A stretch of DNA of 64,000 nucleotides. Source: Chamaea fasciata. Lineage: Eukaryota > Chordata > Aves > Passeriformes > Sylviidae. The notes under the pieces are model-generated. The model had not been told where the DNA came from and searched no databases. It saw only the letters and a list, made by a program, of their open reading frames with translations. Each line of letters begins with the position of its first letter. Position 1 is the stretch's first letter. Below are positions 31,399-43,300 of this stretch, one piece after another. The stretch spans positions 115,888,375 to 115,952,374 of the forward strand of contig JARCOQ010000002.1 in assembly GCA_029207755.1 (NCBI GenBank). The letters run 5' to 3'. The position numbers were made by a program, and so were the translations under genes.

Positions 31399-34300
31399 CT
31401 GCAAGGCAAGAACACGGCGTGCTCAGGGAAGGTGAAAAAAAAAACCCCACACACAGCAAAAGAGAAAACAAGCCTTCGGGCCAGCTCTAGTTGTGCGTTT
31501 GAAGGGGGCCAAAGGCTGCCAGGCTGCACAAAAGGGGATTTAGCCAGGCCATGTTAAACAGCAGCAGCATTAAAAGTAAACGGGCCCACGAGTGGAAAAA
31601 CCCACTACGGAATTCACAGCTGCCCCGCTTCAGGGACCTCTTGATTTTATGATATGTTAGCAGAAGGCCAAAAGCTGCTGAACAGTTAAAGCTGAGAGCG
31701 AACCTGCTGGAGATGACAGAGCCAAGCGGGGCATCAGCCCAGCAGTGAGGTCAGTGAGCCGGCACCAGTCCTAACCAAACACTGCCGGAGAGATTGTGAC
31801 TCCAAAGAACCCCCTGTAATGCTCCACAGGTTTAGTCCAGCTTATGAATTAAGAATGAGGGAGGCTGCCCCATCCCTGGAAGTGTTCAAGGCCACTCTGG
31901 ATGGGGCTTGGAGCAGTGTGGGATAGTGGAAGACGTCCCTGCCCATGGAAGGGGTTGGAAGTGGATGATCTTTGAGGTCCTCTCTAAGCCAAACTGCTCC
32001 ACGATTCCATTGAGTTTGGAATCCTGGGCTCATTTTTGCTACTGTTACTGCATATGACAGGAACTCAAAGTCATTTCTCTTCCTCCTGCCTGAACCCTTC
32101 CATGTGCACGCAGCATCCAGAGCTTTCTGGACTCACAGCAGAATTACAAACCACACTTTGGTCGTTGTCAACTGCACAAGAAAAGCAACTCTCAAAACCC
32201 AGAGGGAGCCGCGCCCCTTTCGCGCCGATACTGAGGTGGTGGAGCGAGGGGAAGCTGACTCCTAAATATGCAAAGAGGGTCAAATCTGGGATATCTTCAA
32301 AGATCATCTCCCAGCCCAGCCCGTTCCCTCTGATTTCCCTCAGCAGGAGTGCTGCTCCTCAAAAGAGAGCTTTGCAAACGCCCCAGGCAGGGGCAGCCCC
32401 GTACGCACCATCCGGGGAGAACTGGTCCCGCTCGAACACCGTGATGCACAGCACGTCCTGCTCCAGGTCCTTGATGAAGAACTGGCAGTTGGAATTCCAC
32501 TTGGGGTTGAGGGTGTCCTGGATGGTCTTGGTGATGTGGCACTGGGAGCCCATGGTCACCTCGCAGTAGGGGTTGCTCTTTCCTGGGGAGATGGGGACAC
32601 GCAGAAACGAGAGGGGGGATTTTTTAGCTGTGTGATGCTGCTCCTGAGCTTCCTTCTGCTCTGACAGCCAGCTGAGCTGGGAAGGACCTTGGCCACACCA
32701 GGCTCTGGTCCCATCCCAGGCTCTGGCCCCATCCCAGGCTCTGGCCCCATCCCAGGCTCTGGCCCCATCCCAGGCTCTGCCTCACTGCCTCTGCAATGGG
32801 CCACAGGAATATCACAGTGAATGCTCCGCTCTGCAGGGTGATGAGCACCCTCCACTCTTCCCTTCAGGACTTTATGGCTTGTGTGCCGGAAACCCAGTCT
32901 GAAACAAAAGCCTCCTGCAGGACGACAACTGCAGGAGCACGGCTCAGCTGCGCAAATTCACCTCTGCCTCTTTTACCCTCATTAAAGCCACGTCAGGTAA
33001 CAAAATCACGTCTGGGACAGAAGCCCTGCGGAGTTAGGGAATGTCTTCCTGATGGAGCAAGGGAAGGCAAGGCACTCACCGTGGGACCTGCAGGGTTTTA
33101 GTTCAATGCCTTCGACAACATTCACCATCAGCCTCCCGATGCCTGTTGCCCTCTGAGAGCGAACTGCGGTGGGACAGAAGAGCAGAGGGAAATGTCACCA
33201 AGGGCTTTTCCTGCCCAGGGGCTTTTCCACAAGAGATGAGACCCCCCCCATCTTGTGCTGTACCTAAGTAGGCCTTTTCCCTCTTCTTCTTTTCAGTCTC
33301 TATGTAAAGTTCTGAAGCAGCTTTGATCTTCTGAACCCAGGCAGTCCTTCGGAAGGAAAGGAGAAAAAAAAAAAAAAACAGTTGCAAAAATGCCATTTCT
33401 GTTTTTCCCTGCTGGAGCAGACAGAAGTAAAGCTGTCCCTCCTTCCCAGCCAAGGCTCTGGCCTCATCCCAGCTCGGCCGTCCCACAGCTGTCTGCCTGC
33501 AAGGGATCTTAGTGGAATTCACAGCACCTGCAGAATGTAACCATCCCAAGGCACCAAACCCCAGCACACAAGGAAAGCTCAAGAGAACGCGGAGCAGGAG
33601 ATGCTTGGTGAGAAAGCAAAAGGTCTAAAGAACAGGTTTGCTCTCACCCAGCCCTTTGTTTTCCCGAAATAAACCGACTTCTTGGAGCCAGGAGGTTCAA
33701 GACACCGGTGCTGCTGGCACGGCTGCTGTCCTTGGTCCCTGAGATTGCCTACCCAATTCTTCTGACCCTCAGGACTTTAGAAGGGTAACTTGGGGAGTGC
33801 ACAGGAGGGGAATGGGCCCTTCTGGGAAATCATTTCATGCTTTAGAATCACAGGACCTCCCTCCTGAGCTGGAAGGGACCCACATGGATCACAGCTCCTG
33901 ACCCCAACAGTCCCAGCCTGTGCCTGAGGGAGGCTGAGGGGGAAGGTTGACAGAGAAAAAGGGTGGCACAAGGGCTACTAAGTGACCTCGCTGTGACATA
34001 CAAGGGAGCCTGAGTCAAGGAAACATGGGAGAGTCTGGACGCTGTGGATCAATTTCGGAACCCCAGATGAAGAGCTGCTGCTCCACAGCACATCCATGGT
34101 TTGGGCTGGGAGGCATCCCAAAGCTCATGCAGTTCCACTCCCTGCCATGGGCAGGGACACCTTCCACTGTCCCAGGTAACGGCAGAAGACAGAATTGCAT
34201 CTTTTGCTGATCTCCACATTACCATAAAATGTGAAATGCAGCCTAAACATCCACCCTCAGCCGTTTCATCACCGGTCCAGCTGGAATTCAGGAAACGTCA

Positions 34301-37300
34301 TTATTTCTCCCTCCTGTTCAGATCGCCATATTCCCAAGAAGGAATCTTCCCCTCTTGTAAAACACTCACCTTGCAGAGTGCTCTGCAAGTTTCCATCACA
34401 ACCGTTCCCATCCTACATTCACCAGACTTTTCAAAGGCCCACAAGAGGCGCTTACCTTTCGTTAATGCTTTCGGCCCGCAGCGTGTAGACTCTGTCGATG
34501 TGGGAGATGTGGAAGATGGGCTCATCTCCAGAAGGGTCTGTGGGTAATTTTACCAGTACCTCGTTGAGGAAAATGGGCTGCAAAACATCAGCAGAGCTGG
34601 GGTTGGACTGCAGAGTCTGCACGGGGGCATTCAGCACACATCAGCTCACAGCAGGTTTATTCCGTGCCCCAAGTTCTCTCTTCCCCCCCCTCCCCTCTGC
34701 CTCCCATCTTTCTGCAGAAAAATTTAAAAGCTGACAAAGACAGAGGCGCCTGCATAGCCTGGAAACCCTCCTGGAGAGAGCCAAGCACAGCAGAGTTTCC
34801 TCCCCCAGAGAGCAGTGAATGCTGCTCTCCCTCCGCTCCCTCGAACCTCGTGGAAGAGTTTTATTGAAGCAAAACCTCAAAAGCATCTTTTCTTATCTCA
34901 CTAGAGCACACAGCCACCCTTCCTGCCATCGGCCCCTAACCCCAAAGCTTTCAAACCTCTCCTCTAGGAAGGCTCTTGCCCGCACCCCCAGAACGGAGCT
35001 CCTGAGCCCCGTCCCCATCCCCGTGCCGCAGCAGCACTTACAGTTTTGTACATTTTGTACTGCAGGTTGGACTTGGGGCTGAAGACCTTGTCCGTGCCCG
35101 AAGAGCCAAGAGGTTTAATGATCTGAGTGAGGAGGAGGAAGTCGTTGAAGAGAAAACCATACAGCTCCTTGTTACTCTTGGCTTTATAGAGCTTCCCGCT
35201 GTGCAGGAACTTGCGCGGTCCCAAGCAGTTTGTAACTGAATTAAAAACGAGTTGCTGCGAAAAGTAGAAGAAGAACAACAACGCACTGTATAAAGTGAAA
35301 CAATCGGGGCTGCCCTGCAAGAGACCAGATAGAGTTTTGAGTCCTGGTTCCACTCTGTGGCACGGGGACGACGAGCCATGCGTCGAGCACAGCAAGCGGC
35401 GCAAGCCACAAAGGCTCCCTCAGAGCCCCCCTGAAGGCACCCACGGGTCACAGGGCAGGCAGGGGGGAAGCCGAAAGCACCTCTGCCCCTCTGGGCACAC
35501 GCATGCACCGGCACGAGTGGGGCTGAGCCGGGCCACCTGTCCTGGATGAGCAGCAGCTCTGCAAACGGCCTCTCCACAGGGCTGCACTGGGAATTGCGTC
35601 GGGATTTCAGCCCAAAGGATCCCAGAGGGCCACGATACCCTGGGTTACAGCTGCTGACCACTGGGACCGGCACAATCCCAGACTCAGCCAGGGCTTGCCA
35701 GGGATCAGCAGAGCCTTGCCCTCGCCTGAAGTGCCATTTTCAGGTTTGTTTTCATCAGGGGGTGGCACAGCTCTCACCACCCTGGTCTGGAGGGGCTCTT
35801 TGGCAGGCTGGAAGCCCCTTGGAGAGAAAACAGAGAGAGGCTGAGCTGTTCCCTGCCACGGCTGGCAGGGAGGCTCTGTCAGGCTGTGCATCTGCTCTTC
35901 TGGGGCTGAATGTGCTGACATAGGCACACACATCCTTCTCCCAGAGCAGTCAGCCTTCCTCAGGTGAAATGCAAGTTTTCTACTTTACGAACCAACCCGT
36001 GCTCGTTGGTTTTGGTTTTTTTTTTACCTTCTAGAATGGTGCATAGTTTGAAAATCAAGTTGTGATCTGTCTGCCTCTGTTACCTCCACCAACAATAGGG
36101 AGGCCAGCAGAATATCTTCCCTCCTTTAGCAGGGCATACAAACACAGAATTTCTAGAAACTTCTCACGTAACCGTAAAAAAATAACACAGCACGAGAGGC
36201 AGGGATTCTCTCTGTAAAGTCTCCAGAGACTTGATCAGTGTTCTTGAGCTTTCAAATGTATACAGAGCTTTATTGCAGAAAAGATTTCTAAATATTTGTG
36301 GAAGCCTGGGAATTACCTGGGAAAGATCAAAAGTTAGCCCAGGTTCCCTACAGAGAGGGAATAAACCTGGGAGCTTGGGAGGTGGGACATTAGGAAGATG
36401 CTAAAAGAGTAAAGCCCCGTTGGTTCAAGACCTTAGACTTATAAGGTCAAGCCCCTGTAACCAAGTTTGGACACCTGCCCAGGTAAAACCCTATAAAATG
36501 CCAGGCTGACCACGCCCCTGGGTTTCGGATGCTGCCTGTGCTCAGATGCATTAAATCGGATCTCTGAGCTATCCATCAGCCCCATCTCATTTATTAGCCA
36601 CGCGCAACCCAGCCAAGCTGGGCTTGGGGTCACGGGGATCTCCCTCCCCTCGTGATACCTGGCACCAGAATTACCTGGGCCAGATCAAAACTTAGCCCAG
36701 CTAATTCCCAGGCTTCCACAAATTTTTGCGGGTACAGCTTTGGAGCGGGACACAGCAGTCCCAAAACCACTGTACCACAAAGAGCTGGGAAGTTGTGGTT
36801 GCAAATTGCAGCGTTGAACCTGCGAGTGGCCCGGAGCCAGGCAACCAGGCAGGATTTACCCCGAGGGGGCAGGAACAGGACGGCGTGCAGGAGGGCAGGG
36901 AGCTGGGGACAGCTGGGGACAGGGCTGGGGCTGGGGACAGGGACAGTGCTGGGGACAGCTGGGGACAGGGACATTGCTGGGGACAGCTGGGGACAGGGCT
37001 GGGTGTGGGGTCAGGGACAGTGCTGGGGACAGCTGGGGACAGGGACAGTGCTGGGGACAGTGCTGGGGACAGGGACAGTGCTGGGGACAGGGCTGGGTGA
37101 TGGGGACAGGGACAGTGCTGGGGACAGTGCTGGGGACAGGGACAGTGCTGGGGACAGGGCTGGGTGATGGGGACAGGGACAGTGCTGGGGACAGCTGGGG
37201 ACAGGGACAGTGCTGGGGACAGGGCTGGGGCTGGGGACAGGGACAGTGCTGGGGACAGCTGGGGACAGGGTCAGTGCTGGGGACAGTGCTGGGGACAGGG

Positions 37301-40300
37301 ACAGTGCTGGGGACAGCTGGGGACAGGGTCAGTGCTGGGGACAGTGCTGGGGACAGGGACAGTGCTGGGGACAGGGCTGGGTGATGGGGACAGGGACAGT
37401 GCTGGGGACAGGGCTGGGTGATGGGGACAGGGACAGTGCTGGGGACAGCTGGGGACAGGGACAGTGCTGGGGACAGGGCTGGGGCTGGGGACAGGGACAG
37501 TGCTGGGGACAGCTGGGGACAGGGTCAGTGCTGGGGACAGTGCTGGGGACAGGGACAGTGCTGGGGACAGCTGGGGCCAGGGTCAGTGCTGGGGACAGTG
37601 CTGGGGACAGGGACAGTGCTGGGGACAGGGCTGGGTGATGGGGACAGGGACAGTGCTGGGGACAGCTGGGGCCAGGGACATTGCTGGGGACAGCTGGGGA
37701 CAGGGCTGGGTGTGGGGTCAGGGCTGGGTGATGGGGACTGGGACGGTCCTGGGGACAGGCAGAGTGTGGGGACAGGGCAGGTGCTGGGGACAGGTGGGCA
37801 CAGGCAGGGTGCTGGTGACAGGGCAGGTGTGGGCACAGGCAGTGTGCTGGGGACAGGTGGGCACAGGCCGGCCGTGGTGGCACAGGTGGCACAGGGCAGG
37901 TGTGGGCACAGGTGGGCACAGGCTGGGTGCTGGGCACAGGTGGGCACAGGCCGGCCGCGGTGGCACAGGTGGCACAGGGCAGGTGTGGGCACAGGCAGGG
38001 TGTGGGCACAGGTGGGCACAGGCCGGCCGTGGTGGCACAGGTGGCACAGGGCAGGTGTGCTGCGGCCGTCCCCGTGTCCCCAGCACGGGGCCCGCGGGCG
38101 GGGCGGGGCCGGGCGCCGTTACCTCGGAGAGCCCCTCGCACTGCACGTGGGCCTGGATCCACTCCAGCCTGTCCGAGTTCTCCTTCTCCCGCACGCCCTC
38201 GTTCACCTGGGGCACAAACACACCTTAGAAACACATCATCCCGTGGGGTTCTGGCTTCCTTTTCTCTCTGCCAAGGTCGGGATCGACACACGAGAAATGC
38301 ACATTCCTGTTCGGACTTGGATGTTTATTAGTTCTTATCTAATTACAGACTCCCCAGCCGTGAGCTCTGACTGGCAGGTTAGAGAACAGAGGTGAAACGG
38401 AGAGCTTCTAACTCTTCCCAAGGTTATTTAAGTGATAATTACCCAATAACGAGGTGACACCTCAATTATTTATATTTCTGACCCAATAAAGACCACCCAA
38501 GGCCCGCAATGCAGACCTTCTTCACCCAATTACAGAAAATCACTCAAACCCGTGAAGAAAAAGGAAGAAGAAGGACCCAGACAACGCCCGGAATCCTCCA
38601 CATTGCTTCACATATATTACTGTATACCAAAATCTTAAACCTAAGCTTCCAGAATTCCACCAATCAAGTCGGCTCTTGGCAAATATTGGGCTGAAGGCTC
38701 TCTGTGTAATGTTGGGAATAGCTTTGCAGTATGGAGACAGTTTTTATTTCTGCTGCTAACAAAACTTGGAAGTAGCAGTGTGATAAATATATATCTTAGG
38801 CCATAGCATAATGTTAAAATGGAGGCTGTGTGATGTGAAAATGCTTTAATTCATGCCACTGACTCGGAGAATGGTGAAGGTAATTAGGTGATTCCTCACA
38901 TTTGTGGATTGCCCTGTCTGGATGAAGACAACAGTGACAGGAACCAGAGCCCCAAAGGAAGAATTTCTTGACTCTCCGTTATCAGGGAGGGTAAAAACAA
39001 CAGGATGGAACCACGAGGAGGAATAAAATACATTGATTTAATCTACAGGACGGCACGAAGACAAGCCAAAGGCCAAAACCAAGCAGAGGAACACCTAAAC
39101 TCAAAGGAATGTTTAAATAATGCATAATGGTCTGTGAATATGCAACAGGTTGATGCAATAGAAAAAAAGTATTTAAAGGGTGTTTCCGAGAAAATAAGGG
39201 TGCTCTTGGCTGAATGCCAAGCACCCCGCCGTAATTTTTCTTTTTTTTTTTAATCCCTTTGCTTTATTTCTGTCTCCTGTTGTCTTTTTTATCCAAGGCA
39301 ATATTAAATGTCACAGGCCACATGAAAGACCCTCTATTGAATGTCTTTTCAAATTCTATCCCAAGGGAGCGAACCGCGTTCCTTCGCACCTGCGAGCAGA
39401 GCTCCTCCGCCTTCTCCAGGGCGTGTTTCAGGTGGCTGTGGTCAGGGTGGTTCTCGGGGGTGTTCTCAATGATCTGCACACAAACAAAGCCCAGCCTCAG
39501 CCCTCCTGCCAGCCCGGCTCAGCTGCTCCGCCAGCCCCACGCTTCCAGTACATCCCACGATTATTTTCCTCCTGGACAGACGTGAGGAATGGGAGGCTGT
39601 GGCACTGCACCCACCCCATGACCAGGTGGATGTTTTCTATATAAGGGAAAAGGTTCCAGTCTCACCTTTTAAGGGGAAAACACTAAAATTTTCTATGCTC
39701 TCTCCTGGCAGGAACTGGCTCAATGCCAAGACAAAAACACTGAGAGGTCTTTTTAGCTGTTCCTCAGAAATGCAGCTCGTTTCTATTGGGCTGTTTGCCG
39801 AAAAAAAACCAAAACCAAAACCCACCTAAATCATTCAATACTTCAGGAAGAGGACGAAGAGTCTCAGCGCGTTGTAGGAGGTGTATGGGACCTGGCCCTA
39901 CACGGTGCACAGCTTTTGCTCTTTTGTTTTGTATTATTTTCTTCTTTAATTGAAATCTTTTTGCTTTTTCAAGGGGGGGAAAAAAAAAGAAAAAAAAAGG
40001 CTCGGGGGAGAATTCCACCAGGAGACCAACAGGGTTTGGGAAGAGCTGGATTGCAGGTCTGCCTGCACAGCCTTTGCACTGCTGGCTCCTCTGACAGGAG
40101 CACATGCATTGCAGCCAAATGCAGAAATGAAGGAATCCCTCAAATGCCAACATCCAGTCCATGATTCCCCGTGAGAGCCTTGGGCCGTGTTCCACGGTGT
40201 TATTTGGGACGGGAAGGGTTAAGCAACAAATGGAAGTTGGGAAAGGGCTGTAAATCCTCCTGCAGCAATCCAGGCTCAGCATCAAGTAATTTCCCCAAAT

Positions 40301-43300
40301 CCCAAGGAACGATCCCATTTTCTCTACTGGAATTGAGTATTAAAGGACACCCCACATTCCCCAGCACATCAGAAACCTGACAGTGACAAAGCCTGACACA
40401 AATAAGGAACCAACCCTGAAATCAAGGTGTAAGCAAAGCAGCACCAAACCCGTCACGTGTGCAGAGGAACGTACATTTTTAATTATTAGTGGGTATCTGG
40501 TTACCCGTTGCATAGGCTTTAGTAGAAAACTTGATAGTGGCATTCCTTTACAGCGAGGATCCATTGCTAACCTCTGAAACATTGGAGAGGTAAAAATCTG
40601 GTTAGTCAGGTGGTTTGAACCCTGAAAAATGAGCTGCTCCAAGGAAGGAAAAGGGAAGGCAGTAAATGAGCGCCAGTCCTCAGCTAACTCTGCTCTGAGA
40701 TCACAACATCAGCAGGAGAACTCCTTGTGCTTTTTACAATTCTTCACCTGCCTTGTCCGGGCAAGAATCCCAGAATTATCACAACTGGAGGAGCCTTTCA
40801 GGATCACCCAGTGCCACCCCAGCACCACCCAACCCCTGTCCCCAAGGGCCACCTCCAGACTCCTCCTGAACACTCCCACACACAGTGACTCCAACCCTCC
40901 CTGGGCAGCTCATCCCAAGGCCTGAGCACTGTGCCAGGGAAATTTCCTTGCCCAATCTCCACCCTGAGCCTCCCCTGGTGCAATTTGAGGCCATTTCCTC
41001 TCCTCCTTTCCCTGCCCCTCCTGGCAGGGACTTGTGCAGAGCCACCAGGTCCCCCCTGAGCCTCCTTTTCTCCAGGCTCAGCCCCTTGCCCAGCTCCCTC
41101 AGCCCCTCCTGGGGCTCCAGCCCCTTCCCCAGCTCCCTGCCCTGCCCTGGACACGCTCCAGCCCCAGCTGTGCCGTGGACACTGAGCAGTGGGAGCTGAA
41201 TTCAGAGAATTCTCCCTTTTATAGTTTCTCAAGATGTGCAAAGTGTATTTTGGGGAGCCTGGAGGATTTTATAACTGGATTTAAATCCCTAAAAAGGCAC
41301 ATGGACCTTTTTGTGGGCTCAGTGTCAAAGGGAGAGAGAAACCACTCAGAAGCTGCTGAGTGAGAGCAGCAGTGACTTCATGGCTGTTGTTCTTCACGGA
41401 ATCATGGAATGTCCTGAGCTGGAGGGACCCACAGGCATCATCTGCCCAGACCCCCCCGGTAATCCCACCCTGGGATTGTTGATGAGCACCGATCCTCAGC
41501 TAAATCTGCTCCGAGATCACAACAACAGCAGCAGAGCTCCTTGTGGAATCCCAGCCTGGGCACCCCCGACTCTCACCTTGACAAACTCCTTGAACTCGGG
41601 CACTTCGTCCGTTTTCTGCTGGATGAGGGCAGCCCCGTTGAGCTGGCAGCTGCAGAACCTGATGTAGGGCTGCATGTGGGGCAGCTGCGCTGTCAGGATG
41701 TCCCCAATCATCTTCACTGGCATCTTCTCCCCAGACATCTTCTTCCTCACGCGCAGGGCCCTGAGCAGGAGCAGGGCACGGGGTTGGACAAAGAGCCACT
41801 CCTCAGTTATGGAATAAAGGGCCGGGTTCTTAGTCGTCGTGCAAACCCGGAGAACGATAAATGCATCAGCCACAAGATTTCAGCAACCCAGGCTGCGCCC
41901 TCAGCCAGCACCTTCCCCTCTCCTGGGCATCCAGCTGCTGCTCGATTTTATCGCAATGCCAGATCAGAGGCGGGAGAAAGGAGGGTAATCTCCTTTTCTG
42001 TTGGTTTAGAAAGAGACTTACTGATGAGGGAGGGAGGGAGGGCAAAACTCCATCCCTTTGAGTTTTTAGCCTGGTTCCCTAAGGAAACTTTCCTTGTCAT
42101 TTGTCCTGTCACCATCGCAACTTTTCAACTCGTGGGTCATTTTCAAATCCATTGTACATAAAAACAAAAGGAGATTATTTCAAAGCTGTGAAATCCCTGG
42201 GGGTTCAGTGAAAATTAGCAGCTCAGCAGGGAAACCAAATAACTTCATTAATGCTTTTGCTTATCCAGGTGAAGGTTTAAGTCACTCTGTTTCCCTGGCA
42301 ATGGTCTCACCGCAGTGATTTGGGGCAGCAGCACCTTGGAGAGGGATGCTCCGGGCACAAATCCTTTGGAAGCAGGCAGGGAAAGTCCTGCCCTGTGGGA
42401 AGCCTCGGCAAACCCTGCTCTTCAGGATTTGCCTTCCAGAGCACAGGAGCAAAGCGAGTGCGAATGGCAGAGAGCTGCTGGGTTCTTCTCAAGAGCTCAC
42501 AGCAAACACTGGCCCCGGTCTGCTTCTCCCCGCAAGGAGAAACACGTGGCCCTTCTGGTTAGGATTTGTCTAATATTGGCAAATATTTTCATGCAGATGA
42601 AAGGAGAAGCAGGGGGAGAGGCCCAGGGTTCTGTTTTTGAAGTATAGGGAGGGAAAAAAACCCAACTTACTTCAGTAGTTTTATATTGCACATAATCAGC
42701 TCCTTCCAGTTCACAAAAATCATGGCGACTTCTTTTTCTGTGACCAGCTCAGACTCCATCAGTGGTTTCTGGAAGATCTGGGGAGTGAGAAGTGAGACCA
42801 TTTAGAGTGCACAGGGTAGGTACAGACACTTCCAGCACCCTCTGTGTCCCAGACATCCATCATGTTCCTGGGATGGCTGGCACTAAGGAGACCCTCGGGT
42901 ACAAGGGGCTTTAACAGGGAATATTCTGAATTTGTAGGGGTGGTGGTGTTAATTCTGATCTGAATAATCTGTTTGAAACCTGGGAATTTTAGCAGAGGTC
43001 TCCTGCGAAAGATCCCAGGATTCCTTTGATAATGAAACTGAAAACAGGTTTTACTTTGGACTCTTGTGGAAGACCTGATGTCTCTGCCAGTCCCAGGTTT
43101 GCATATCTCGAACTCTTCTTCCAAAAAGGACGCTGCTCCTCTGTCCAAAGAATTCCCCATAGTTGTCTGTCCTAATTCCCTTTTTTCCTGCCTCTAAAGC
43201 CAATGACAGGAAGGGAAAACCAAGCCCCACTGTGAGCACAGGGAAGGCTCTTCACTTCAGAACACTTGTTTAAGCTTCAGAACTCGTACGTGAGAAATAA

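Noticed and set aside
36652..38395. ORFs of 85-325 codons on both strands near 37 kb
   Set aside because: Translation of the G-rich minisatellite; the real coding parts are the ITSN1 exons at 38123-38206 and 35042-35254.
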